Below are positions 7,506 to 17,205 of a stretch of 20,716 nt of DNA, one piece after another. Each line of letters begins with the position of its first letter. The stretch's first letter is position 1. This stretch comes from an uncultured Kineosporia sp. (GTDB lineage Bacteria; Actinomycetota; Actinomycetes; Actinomycetales; Kineosporiaceae): contig CALMAR010000459.1 of the NCBI GenBank assembly GCA_937859855.1, positions 1-20,716 on the forward strand, in the 5' to 3' direction. The position numbers and the translations under genes were made by a program. The notes below the pieces were generated by a model. The model was given only the letters and a program-made list of their open reading frames with translations, did no database searches and was not told the DNA's origin.

Positions 7506-10285
<2,780 letters not shown>

Positions 10286-10491
10286 TGAGGGGCCCGCAGC
10301 GCGACGGCCTCTCCGCACGGAGCGGTACCCTGTTCAGCCGGTTGAGCTCGTCGCGTCGATGAGAGCTGATGACGTCAGGCGCGTGGACGCAGCTCAGAGT
10401 CATCGGTGCGGGTCGGGATCGGCGGGTAGCCGCTCAGCCTGCTGTCTGACTTTCTCGTCCCATGCGGGCCGCAGTCACTGGGGAGGTCGTC

Positions 10492-11097
10492 TTGCCAGAC
10501 ACCACCTGTCACATGTCGATCTCGTTGGACGGCTTCGTAGCCGGACCGGACCAGAGTCTGGACAACCCACTGGGGAAGCGGGGCCGGGAGCTGCACGGTT
10601 GGCACATCGGCGACCCTCGGGCGACTGAGGCCGACGAGATCGCGACCGGTTGGCTCATGCGCCCCCGGGGCGCATATGTGATGGGGCGGAATATGTTCGG
10701 CCCGATCCGCGGGGACTGGGACCATGAATGGACCGGCTGGTGGGGCGCCGAACCGCCGTATCACGCGCCGGTGTTCGTACTGACCCATCATGGTCGCGAT
10801 CCGATCCGGATGGACGGGGGGACGACGTTCCACTTCGTCACCGAAGGGTTCGACGCGGCCTACTCCGCGGCATGTGACGCCGCCGGGCAAAGCGGTGTGG
10901 ACATCGCCGGCGGGGCCTCGACTGTCCGGCAGGCACTGCTGGCGGGGGTGATCGACGAACTCACCCTCGATATCGCGCCGGTCCTGCTCGGTTCGGGGGA
11001 GCGCATCTTCGATGGGATCGAGTCCTTCGGCTACGAGCCCGCTCAGGTTCTGCATTCGCCGCTGACCACCCACATCCGCTACCACCGCATCAGCTGA
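10492..11097 (+). CDS. Dihydrofolate reductase-like protein (RibD C-terminal domain family)
   Basis: This ~201-residue protein is a stand-alone member of the RibD C-terminal/bacterial DHFR-like family, NADPH-dependent reductases found in many actinobacteria. It opens CHMSISLDGFVAGPDQSL, the conserved first strand and loop. It has AYVMGRNMFGPIRG in the middle, and the late GVDIAGGASTVRQALLAGVI and DELTLDIAPVLLGSGERIF, which are the nucleotide-binding and final strands of the family. The start is probably TTG 10492, because GGGAGG (10481-10486) lies five bases before it; ATG 10462 in frame has no visible ribosome site. It is divergent from furA across a ~240-base gap and convergent with the DUF4230 gene. 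The actual substrate is unknown, and these proteins are not usually the cell's main dihydrofolate reductase. Confidence 0.85.
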   Translation: MPDTTCHMSISLDGFVAGPDQSLDNPLGKRGRELHGWHIGDPRATEADEIATGWLMRPRGAYVMGRNMFGPIRGDWDHEWTGWWGAEPPYHAPVFVLTHHGRDPIRMDGGTTFHFVTEGFDAAYSAACDAAGQSGVDIAGGASTVRQALLAGVIDELTLDIAPVLLGSGERIFDGIESFGYEPAQVLHSPLTTHIRYHRIS

Positions 11098-11198
11098 CTA
11101 CGCGGCCGCGCTCCCCAGCTCGGTCGGACGCTGCATGGCGGACAGCGAGATCGGCGCCCGCGCCTAGGTCGGTTGCCACGAGTGCAGTGGGACGGCGC

Positions 11199-11220
11199 GG
11201 GCGACGTCGATGCGTCGCCC
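11199..11220. terminator. Perfect 8-bp hairpin between convergent genes
   Basis: GGGCGACG (11199-11206) and CGTCGCCC (11213-11220) pair perfectly around a 6-base loop. It lies midway between the ends of the reductase (11097) and DUF4230 (11339) genes, where a bidirectional terminator is expected. The rest of the 241-base gap shows nothing else I can name. Confidence 0.55.
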
Positions 11221-11338
11221 TGATCCCCGCGGCGGCGGGTTCGCAGAGTCGCCGTCATCGACGCCTTGCTGGAGCATTCCTGTGACGCTACACGGATGGG
11301 AAATGCTACTTAAGTGCCGTACGGGTTCGCGCGGGATT

Positions 11339-12157
11339 TCACCCGGCTGGTGGGGCAGTGAAGGTCACCGTCACGTCGGTAAAGCCCAGTGAGTGCAATA
11401 GGCCCAGAAGCATGGCGCGGGTGTTCGTCTCCCCCCGGGTGGACAGCTCCTTCGTGGCGGACGCGGCCTGTGCGATGCGTTTGGTGGCGAGGGTGTACAG
11501 CTGCTGTTGGTCAGCGCCCGGGTTGTCGGTGAGGGCGCCGTGGAGCCTGTCGATCAGGCCCCGCTGCTGGCTGTATATGTAGCTGCGCCGTACGTCCAAG
11601 CTGGGCTTGGTCAGCTCCGGTGGCGGGAGCTTGATCGTTGCTGTTGTCCGTTCGGCGTTGACAGTGACGGCTCCGGGCCTCAGATCGCGAAAGTCCACGG
11701 CGGCGTCTACGGTCCCCGCTGCGACGAAGAGCACGCGTTCGCCGGCGAGGAACGAGGGCAGCGGATGCACGTCGTGCTCCACGTCGACAACGACCTCGTA
11801 GTAGCCGCCGGCGGCGTGGAACTCGCCCATGTCGTTGATCGCTTTGAGAACGGCGGGGCTGGATCGGTCGATGGTGCGTTGCTGAATCAAGCCGTTGTGG
11901 AAGGGGTTCAGTCGCTCGACTGCGCCGGCCATCACGGTGAGGCCCACAGCCAGCACGATGACCAGAAGTCCGGCAACGATGGCGGCGCGCGTCCAGTGCG
12001 GCCACCCAGATCCAGGCGACGGGGCCGGCGGCGGCGTCCCGGTGCCAGAGGCGTCACCGTCGGTCTCGCCTGTCGGCTGCTCTGCGGTGTCTGCCCCGGA
12101 ACGCTCGATCACCGGGTTGGTGCGACCCGGTCCGTATCGCTGTCCATATCGCTGCAT
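11339..12157 (-). CDS. DUF4230 domain membrane-anchored protein
   Basis: This 272-residue protein has a disordered Pro/Gly/Thr-rich cytoplasmic N-terminus (residues 1-52), one transmembrane helix at about 57-78 (AAIVAGLLVIVLAVGLTVMA), and an extracytoplasmic domain. That domain contains GEFHAAGGYYEVVVDVEHDV, PSFLAGERVLFVAAGTVDA and VDFRDL, which fit the DUF4230 family, followed by a helical C-terminal part (TLATKRIAQAASATKELSTR) and ending LGFTDVTVTF. The start is ATG 12157, with GGAG five bases before it; an earlier in-frame start at 12217 lacks this support. The function of the family is unknown. It is on the same strand as the broken SDR gene upstream but separated from it by ~324 bases. 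Confidence 0.8.
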   Translation of the reverse strand: MQRYGQRYGPGRTNPVIERSGADTAEQPTGETDGDASGTGTPPPAPSPGSGWPHWTRAAIVAGLLVIVLAVGLTVMAGAVERLNPFHNGLIQQRTIDRSSPAVLKAINDMGEFHAAGGYYEVVVDVEHDVHPLPSFLAGERVLFVAAGTVDAAVDFRDLRPGAVTVNAERTTATIKLPPPELTKPSLDVRRSYIYSQQRGLIDRLHGALTDNPGADQQQLYTLATKRIAQAASATKELSTRGETNTRAMLLGLLHSLGFTDVTVTFTAPPAG

Positions 12158-12190
12158 GGCATCTCCAAGCGCTGCGTTGTCCAGCGGTCT

Positions 12191-12364
12191 CTGGCAGTCA
12201 TTGTCCACCCGATCCACGGATCTGCCGTCGACGACGACCAGACCCAGTTCGAGGCGATCTCGGTGATCGAGTTCGATTCGGCTTCAGAAGCCCACGGTCT
12301 GGTCACCGAACGACAGTTTTACGACTGGATCCTGCCGGGCGTGCGCTGTCTGCGGCCATCCTGA
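12191..12364 (+). other. Possible gene remnant in the 12158-12481 gap
   Basis: The 324-base gap between the DUF4230 start and the SDR stop has no complete gene. In one plus-strand frame the last ~57 codons (from about 12191 to the TGA at 12364) have G/C-rich third positions and a protein-like composition, with segments such as EAISVIEFDSASEAHGLVT and RQFYDWILPG. There is no start codon with a ribosome site near its beginning, and the upstream extension is antisense to the DUF4230 gene. It may be the tail of a lost gene, for example of a small dimeric alpha/beta-barrel type, or chance. Function is not claimed. Confidence 0.2.
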
Positions 12365-12443
12365 TCGGCCGCGATTCGCTCGGGGATCTCGTTGCCGGTC
12401 ATGCTCACCGCGTGCCGCAAGGCCGCGCCGGTGGGGCCGGGAC

Positions 12444-12479
12444 GCCCGTGGAGGCGGTTTCGCCTCGATCGTCACGGGC
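12444..12479 (-). terminator. Nested hairpin directly after the SDR gene
   Basis: The inner stem GAGGCG/CGCCTC (12451-12456 and 12461-12466) has a GTTT loop and is enclosed by GCCCGTG/CACGGGC (12444-12450 and 12473-12479) with a 6-base bulge. It begins three bases past the SDR stop on the minus strand. Confidence 0.65.
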
Positions 12480-12481
12480 CG

Positions 12482-13225
12482 TCAGGCGCCGCGCATCGAG
12501 AAGCGCTGCTCGATCTCCGCGCTCATGTACTGCTCCGCGGGGCCGTTCACGATTGCTGCGAGGATCCGCTCAGCGACCTCTTCAGCGGTGTCGGGTGACG
12601 TGTTCGATCCACCCGATGGCGGCGGCGCCGAGACCATGCTCTGATCCACCGCCGCGTTCTTCCCGAAATTGGTTGCGGTCTGACCCGGATACATGACGGT
12701 CACGACGATGCCGTCATCGGCGAGCTCGGCGCGGGCGGTCAACGACAGACCGTTGAGCGCCTACTTGGTCGCCGCGTAGGCACCAATGGTGGGAATCGCC
12801 ATCTTGGAGACGTTCGAGCTGACATTGACGATGCTGCCGCCGCCCTGCTGACGCATGTGGGGGATGACGGCCTGCATGGCCAGCAACGGCCCGTAGACGT
12901 TCAGATCGACGATGTCCTGGAAATCCGCGATCTTCACGTCGGCCACAGCGGCCCGAAGGGCCCGCCCGGCGTTGTTGACCAGGACGTCGATGCGGCCGTA
13001 GTGCTCCACGGTCGCCTCAACCATCGCGATGATCGACTCTGACTCTCTCAGGTCGGCGTGAATCGCGAAGCTGCCGTCGAGTTCACCGGCCAGCTCGCGG
13101 AGCTTGTCAGCTGAACGGGCGGCGAGCGCGACCCGTGCACCTCGGGCTGCCAGCAGCCTGGCCGTCGCCGCGCCAATCCCCTCCGACGCTCCCGTGACCA
13201 GAACAACGTTTCCTTCGACGTCCAC
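12482..13225 (-). pseudogene. Short-chain dehydrogenase/reductase interrupted by an in-frame amber codon
   Basis: This is a classical SDR oxidoreductase of ~247 codons. The NAD(P)-binding TGASEGIG motif, the NNAG motif (VLVNNAG), the catalytic Ser in GSIVNVSSNVSKM and the Tyr/Lys in YAATK are all present. The codon directly after YAATK is TAG (12763-12761). The same frame then continues normally with ALNGLSLTARAELADDG, VTVMYPGQTATNFGK and on to a TGA at 12482. In related proteins this position is usually an aromatic or hydrophobic residue (YxxxK-x-AL), so one base change accounts for the stop. The start is GTG 13225, with AGGAG seven bases upstream; longer in-frame starts (13297) lack this support. 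Truncation removes the substrate-binding C-terminal ~92 residues, so the product is probably inactive. Readthrough or a base-calling error are alternatives. Confidence 0.85.
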
Positions 13226-13403
13226 CGCGTCACTCCTAGCCACTCGTTCGACAGCCACATCGGGCCGGGTCATGACAGCCACGTTAGACAACGGCAAACC
13301 CCGAGCAGTACCGCGGACCCTCCCGTCCCCCTACGACCTCGACAGACCGAATTCGAACAACCGGATCTGGCGCAGAGCGGGGGCGCTGGTGGTCCAGCGG
13401 ATG

Positions 13404-14060
13404 CTAGGCCTGATCGCGGTACATCGGGGCTTGTGCTCCGTAGCGAATCTGTCGAACAGTGCCCAGAAGGTCTCGGGTCAGAGCTTGGGACGCGTCGCCG
13501 GAACAACCCACGGTGAACTCGACTTCCTCGTCGACCTCACAGGCCAGGCACCAGGCTTGATCCTCCGGCCACACAAGGTGTGGTTCTTGCGCGACGCTCC
13601 CTGCCGAGCCGTACCAGGCAATAGCTGGTGCGTCTCTGAGCAAATCGATGGGGCCGGTGAACAGCAGCATCGTTCGATGCGGAATCTCCACTCGCGGCGC
13701 CCGAGGGGCCGGCGAGCCGCCCCAGCCCTCCCAGACAGCCGCATATCCGCGGGTGGATGTGGTGTATGAACCAAGAGTTGCGAGCACTGTGCGAATGGCA
13801 TCGACGGACGCTTGGCTCTGTGCGTCCATAACTTCCGCTCGGGAGTCTGACATGAAAGCGATCCGCAGATAAACGTCAAAGCCCGGTGGGCCGTACCGAA
13901 CGAGATCCCACCAATCCACCTCATGCCGCAGCAACCATTGCGCCGCATCAGTGTCCGCAGCGGGCCGTATCTCCGCCATGCTCATCAGTCTGGTCCACGA
14001 CATCCACCGGCGGTCAGCGGGGTCGCCGGGTGCGAGCGCCCGATAGGCGTGGCACGACAA
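13404..14060 (-). CDS. Conserved-looking hypothetical protein
   Basis: I do not know a named domain for this 218-residue protein, but it reads as a well-folded soluble protein, and the segments RALAPGDPADRRW near the start and VDWWDLVRYGPPGFDVYLRI resemble actinobacterial hypothetical proteins. It has many Trp residues, an acidic stretch (LACEVDEEVEF), and several Cys. There is no signal peptide or membrane helix. The start could be TTG 14060, which directly follows a stop and keeps the LAPGDP block, or ATG 13985/13979, which drops it; no position has a strong ribosome site. The 178 bases between this gene and the SDR gene upstream hold nothing I can name. It is separate from the membrane-protein gene upstream by ~190 bases. 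Confidence 0.7.
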   Translation of the reverse strand: MSCHAYRALAPGDPADRRWMSWTRLMSMAEIRPAADTDAAQWLLRHEVDWWDLVRYGPPGFDVYLRIAFMSDSRAEVMDAQSQASVDAIRTVLATLGSYTTSTRGYAAVWEGWGGSPAPRAPRVEIPHRTMLLFTGPIDLLRDAPAIAWYGSAGSVAQEPHLVWPEDQAWCLACEVDEEVEFTVGCSGDASQALTRDLLGTVRQIRYGAQAPMYRDQA

Positions 14061-14248
14061 CTACACCCGATGGACCGTCCAGCAGCTGGATGGGATGCGG
14101 AGCGCATCACCAGCGCCCGGCGGGACCGTCACCGAGCACTCCTCTTCCCTCGGGTCTCGGCCAAGGCGATGCAACACGCCAGAACCGGTTCTCAGCGACT
14201 TGAGCGTCGCGTTGGCAACGGAGGGTGGTGGCGCTCTGATCTGGGAGG

Positions 14249-14827
14249 TCAGGTTGTGGTGGACCGTAGCAGGCTGGCGAAGCCGACGACGAGGGCGATG
14301 TTCACCATGACGGCCAGGACTGCGATGTTGCCGATGTGGGCGACCGGCCAGGCCAACATTGCCAGGAGGACGAGTATCCCTTGCCAACGGTAGCCCAGCC
14401 TGGTCAGCGCGAACGCGGCGAGCGCGAAGGACAGTGGAAAGAACAGTCCGAGCGGTTTGATCAGGTTGGCGGCGCCGGGCTGGTGGACGAGGGCCACGTC
14501 GCCGAGGGACATGTGGATGGTGTCGAAGCCGTATGCCACGTTCCCGGCGAGTCCGATCATGCCGGTCACCAGGATCGCGGCACCGAGGCTGGACTGGCGC
14601 GGTAGCCAGGCGACTACCCGCAGGATGACGAAGCCGTAGGCGATGGCGCCGATGACGTGCAGAAGGCCGGCGGGTGCGGCGTCCCACCCGAGTGCCGCGT
14701 AGGTGGAGTCGGCAGCCAGGTAGAGAAGCGGGGCGACCAGTAGGGAACCGGTCAGGATCCGATCGGTAGGAGTGTGGTCGCTGGGTCGGACGCGGCCGGT
14801 GTGCTGGTCGGCGTATGAGGTGGTCAT
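14249..14827 (-). CDS. Multi-pass membrane protein of unknown function
   Basis: This 192-residue protein has about six hydrophobic segments: GSLLVAPLLYLAADSTYAAL, LHVIGAIAYGFVILRVVAWL, AAILVTGMIGLAGNVAYGF, LIKPLGLFFPLSFALAAFAL, and the final stretch WQGILVLLAMLAWPVAHIG followed by IAVLAVMVNIALVVGFASLL. The first ~25 residues are polar and likely cytoplasmic. The start is ATG 14827, with a strong AAGGA upstream. It is divergent from the membrane-bound LuxR-type regulator across 151 bases with several dyads, so the regulator may control it or respond to it; this is positional inference. I do not recognise the family with certainty. The gene appears intact. Confidence 0.75.
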   Translation of the reverse strand: MTTSYADQHTGRVRPSDHTPTDRILTGSLLVAPLLYLAADSTYAALGWDAAPAGLLHVIGAIAYGFVILRVVAWLPRQSSLGAAILVTGMIGLAGNVAYGFDTIHMSLGDVALVHQPGAANLIKPLGLFFPLSFALAAFALTRLGYRWQGILVLLAMLAWPVAHIGNIAVLAVMVNIALVVGFASLLRSTTT

Positions 14828-14937
14828 GGGGGTCCTTTCCGGGTAGAGCCGATGACGACGTCGTCGACCCTGTCTGGAGGCTCTGAGCCCGGACTACGGG
14901 GTTGCCCCTGGAGTTGCCGGGCGGAGTGCAGGGAGAT

Positions 14938-14962
14938 CCCTACTGCGGTCGCCGCCGTAGGG
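14938..14962 (+). promoter_or_regulatory. Near-perfect 25-base dyad just upstream of the LuxR-type gene
   Basis: Arms CCCTAC/GTAGGG (14938-14943 and 14957-14962) enclose GCGG/CCGC (14945-14948 and 14952-14955) around a 3-base centre, with a single mismatched pair between the arm segments. It ends 16 bases before the GTG start. As DNA it could be an operator for a dimeric HTH protein such as the LuxR-type product itself; as RNA it would be a stable hairpin beside the start codon. Confidence 0.5.
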
Positions 14963-14978
14963 CTGCCAGCATGGCCGC

Positions 14979-16382
14979 GTGGCTGATGTGGAGGACCGGC
15001 GATGGCATGGCCCGATCTCGTTGTTGCTGGTCAGCGGGGTCGTCGTCCTAGTGGTGACGGGCCTGGCCCGTGGCCTCTGGCTGCCGAACCTGCACAACGG
15101 CCTGCTTGCGGCTGCTTTTACTGCCGTGGGCGCCTACGTGCTGTTTCAGCGGCCCGGACACCGGGAGGGTCTGCTGTTCCAGGCCGCCGGCGCGGTGGAG
15201 GCAGTCCTCTTCTTCGGACGTCAGGTCGGACACACGTCATCCCCAGGGGTGGATGCCTGGTGGGGATGGCTCGGCGTCTGGCCCACTGCGATCGGCCTGG
15301 CCTTGACCACGCTGTCGGTGATCTGCTTCCCGAACGGACGCCTGCCGTCCCGGCGCTGGCGGTTGCCGCTGCTCGTTTTGGGAGTGATCGCCGTGGTGTG
15401 CGCGACCCTCTCCGCGCTGTGGCCGGTCGAATACGCCTCGACCGGCACGACGACGGCGCCGCCGTTCCTCCTTGACGGCGCCGACCAAGCAGCAAGGTTA
15501 TGGACACGCATCGCGCACCCGGCGTACGCAATGTTCCAGATCACGTGGCCGGTCGCGGCGCTGGCCCGCTGGCGAGGCTCAGGCCGAGTTGTGCGGCTGC
15601 AACTGGCCTGGCTGGCCGCAGCGGCCGGACTGTCGATGGTGTTCCTGATGATCGGCCTGGTGTTCTGGGGGACGCCGCGCGCCGGCCTCCTCGCGGCGAC
15701 ACTGGTACCCGTAGCGGCCGGCTGGGCGATCCTGCACGGGCAGTACGTCGCCGCCTACTCGGCCTTGAGCTGGCTGTCCCGTAGCGGCACCGAACCGTAC
15801 GACATGCCGACGGACGTCGCCCGAGCCGCCGCAGAAGCCCTGGACGCGCCGCAGGCCACACTGTGGATCGGACTGGAGGACCGGCTCCATGCTGTCGGCG
15901 TGTGGCCCGAACGCGGTCACGACATCCGCCCGACCAGTCTCTCCACGCTACGAGAAACGCCTGACCTGCACGTCCGAACGGTTCATCGTGAGACCACGAC
16001 GATCGGCGCGATCAGTGTCGAACGAGCTCAAGCCGACGGCCTGTCCCGGGCCGAGCAGCACCTGTTTGATGATCTGGCAGCCCAAGCCGCCCTGGTAATC
16101 ACACATCTGGACCTGGCCCGGATCGCGTCCCGGCAGCGCAACACCGGCTGGCTTCAACAGCTGAACCGACGCGAGCGCGACGTGCTCGAACTGATGGCGC
16201 AGGGTCTGTCCAATGCCGCCATCGGTCAACAACTGCATCTCAGTATCAAGACCGTCGAACCCGTCGTGAGCGCCATCTTCACCAAACTCGACCTCAGTCC
16301 GGACGCCGCGAGCAACAGACGGGTCCTGGCCGTCCTGGCATTCCTGCATCCGCATGCACAAGGGCCAGATCCTCAGGCATAA
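14979..16382 (+). CDS. Membrane-anchored LuxR-type transcriptional regulator
   Basis: This 467-residue one-component regulator has a membrane sensor. Residues ~13-255 hold about eight transmembrane segments (for example ISLLLVSGVVVLVVTGLA, WWGWLGVWPTAIGLALTTL, LAWLAAAAGLSMVFLMIGL and AGLLAATLVPVAAGWAIL). Residues ~275-395 form a soluble GAF-like region (AAEALDAPQATLWIGLEDRL to LFDDLAAQAALVITHLDLAR). Residues ~403-465 are a LuxR/GerE HTH (LNRRERDVLELMAQGLSNAA, then SIKTVEPVVSAIFTKLDL). The N-terminal layout resembles actinobacterial sensor kinases, but the kinase domain is absent and the HTH replaces it. The start is GTG 14979; no strong ribosome site is visible, and the nearest purine-rich stretch lies inside the dyad at 14938-14962. 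Signal and targets are unknown. Confidence 0.85.
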   Translation: MADVEDRRWHGPISLLLVSGVVVLVVTGLARGLWLPNLHNGLLAAAFTAVGAYVLFQRPGHREGLLFQAAGAVEAVLFFGRQVGHTSSPGVDAWWGWLGVWPTAIGLALTTLSVICFPNGRLPSRRWRLPLLVLGVIAVVCATLSALWPVEYASTGTTTAPPFLLDGADQAARLWTRIAHPAYAMFQITWPVAALARWRGSGRVVRLQLAWLAAAAGLSMVFLMIGLVFWGTPRAGLLAATLVPVAAGWAILHGQYVAAYSALSWLSRSGTEPYDMPTDVARAAAEALDAPQATLWIGLEDRLHAVGVWPERGHDIRPTSLSTLRETPDLHVRTVHRETTTIGAISVERAQADGLSRAEQHLFDDLAAQAALVITHLDLARIASRQRNTGWLQQLNRRERDVLELMAQGLSNAAIGQQLHLSIKTVEPVVSAIFTKLDLSPDAASNRRVLAVLAFLHPHAQGPDPQA

Positions 16383-16429
16383 GTCGAGCCTCGCGACGTG
16401 AGACATGGGTTTCCTATGCCCTGAGTCTG

Positions 16430-16457
16430 GACACCACGGGCGGCTCCGTGTGGTGTC
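16430..16457. terminator. 8-bp hairpin after the LuxR-type gene
   Basis: GACACCAC (16430-16437) and GTGGTGTC (16450-16457) pair perfectly around a 12-base loop. It lies between the LuxR-type stop (16382) and the end of the GNAT remnant (16466), so it can serve either strand. Confidence 0.6.
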
Positions 16458-16465
16458 TTGAGACA

Positions 16466-16730
16466 TCACAACCGTGCTGGTCTGAGCATGCCGGTGATCG
16501 GTGGGCAGTTCGCCTGCGCCTCGGCCGTGATCTCGAAAGCCGGCCCGGCGGTAAAGGGGGATGGTGCGCGGGTTCGGGGTCTCCAGGTAGGCGGGCAGAG
16601 GATCGGCGTCCACGACCTCGAGACATGACTGCAGCAGCCGGTTTCCGAGCCCGTGGCCCTGCCGGGCGGGGTCGACGCCGAGCCAGGGCAGGTACCAGTG
16701 TGAGAAGGTCTGGTGCGCCTGGTGGCGCAA
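16466..16730 (-). pseudogene. GNAT N-acetyltransferase fragment with a frameshift
   Basis: This is the C-terminal part of a GNAT-family acetyltransferase. The segment HWYLPWLGVDPARQGHGLGN carries the acetyl-CoA-binding motif (RQGHGLG), followed by LPAYLETPNPRTIPLYRRAGF. At a run of three T on the minus strand (16538-16536) the frame is off by one base. Removing one T restores the family-like ending EITAEAQANCPPITGMLRP to a stop at 16466. The N-terminal part is also missing: intact members are ~200 residues, and the recognisable sequence begins just before HWYLPW, with only an atypical lead (QAHQTFS) upstream. So the gene is both truncated and frameshifted, and the opposite strand carries a small membrane ORF across its lost 5' side. 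It is probably inactive. Confidence 0.75.
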
Positions 16731-17000
16731 CTGGCCGCCTTGGCGCTCATCGCTGCCCCCATCTTGATGATCTCCCGATCCAAGCCCGCCACCTACGCGG
16801 TGACCCCATCCATCGCGATCATCCCGGGAAGCTGGATCGTGCAGCGTGCCCTCAGCGTGCAGAACCCTATCGATCGAGTCGCGACTTCACTCCTTGCGAC
16901 ACCCGAGCGGCTCGCCCTGATCCTGCTCATCGTGGGACTCGTTCATCGCACGTACTGCCGCCAACCGATCCCTCGGATCAAAGCGGAAAGCATTCTGTGA
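16713..17000 (+). CDS. Small hypothetical membrane protein
   Basis: This 95-residue ORF has two clear hydrophobic segments (LAALALIAAPILMIS near the N-terminus and LALILLIVGLVH near the C-terminus) and a moderately hydrophobic middle (YAVTPSIAIIPGSWIV). Third codon positions are mostly G or C, as in real genes of this organism. GTG 16713 has AGAAGG four bases upstream. I do not recognise the family. It begins within the region where the GNAT gene on the other strand has lost its N-terminus, so it could be the surviving end of a longer gene joined at a recombination point. The next ~205 bases to the protease show no gene. Confidence 0.4.
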   Translation: MRLVAQLAALALIAAPILMISRSKPATYAVTPSIAIIPGSWIVQRALSVQNPIDRVATSLLATPERLALILLIVGLVHRTYCRQPIPRIKAESIL

Positions 17001-17205
17001 AGCTAAATTTCGGCTTCCACCCTCAGCCAGTGCGCGCCTGAATCCAGGCTGACGAGCGGGTGGGACGACGGGTTGCAGCCGGTGGCGACCCGAGCTGAAC
17101 ACCGGCGCCTCGCCACACTCAGCCGGTTTTCAGCATTTTCCCGAGGTGGCGGCGTCTCATGGACGCGTTGGGCCTTGTGAGAGAAGCCAGGAAGTGAGCG
17201 AAGTG

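Noticed and set aside
14181..14192. 12-base palindrome AGAACCGGTTCT
   Set aside because: About five perfect 12-base palindromes are expected by chance in 20 kb, and this one is not close to any start.
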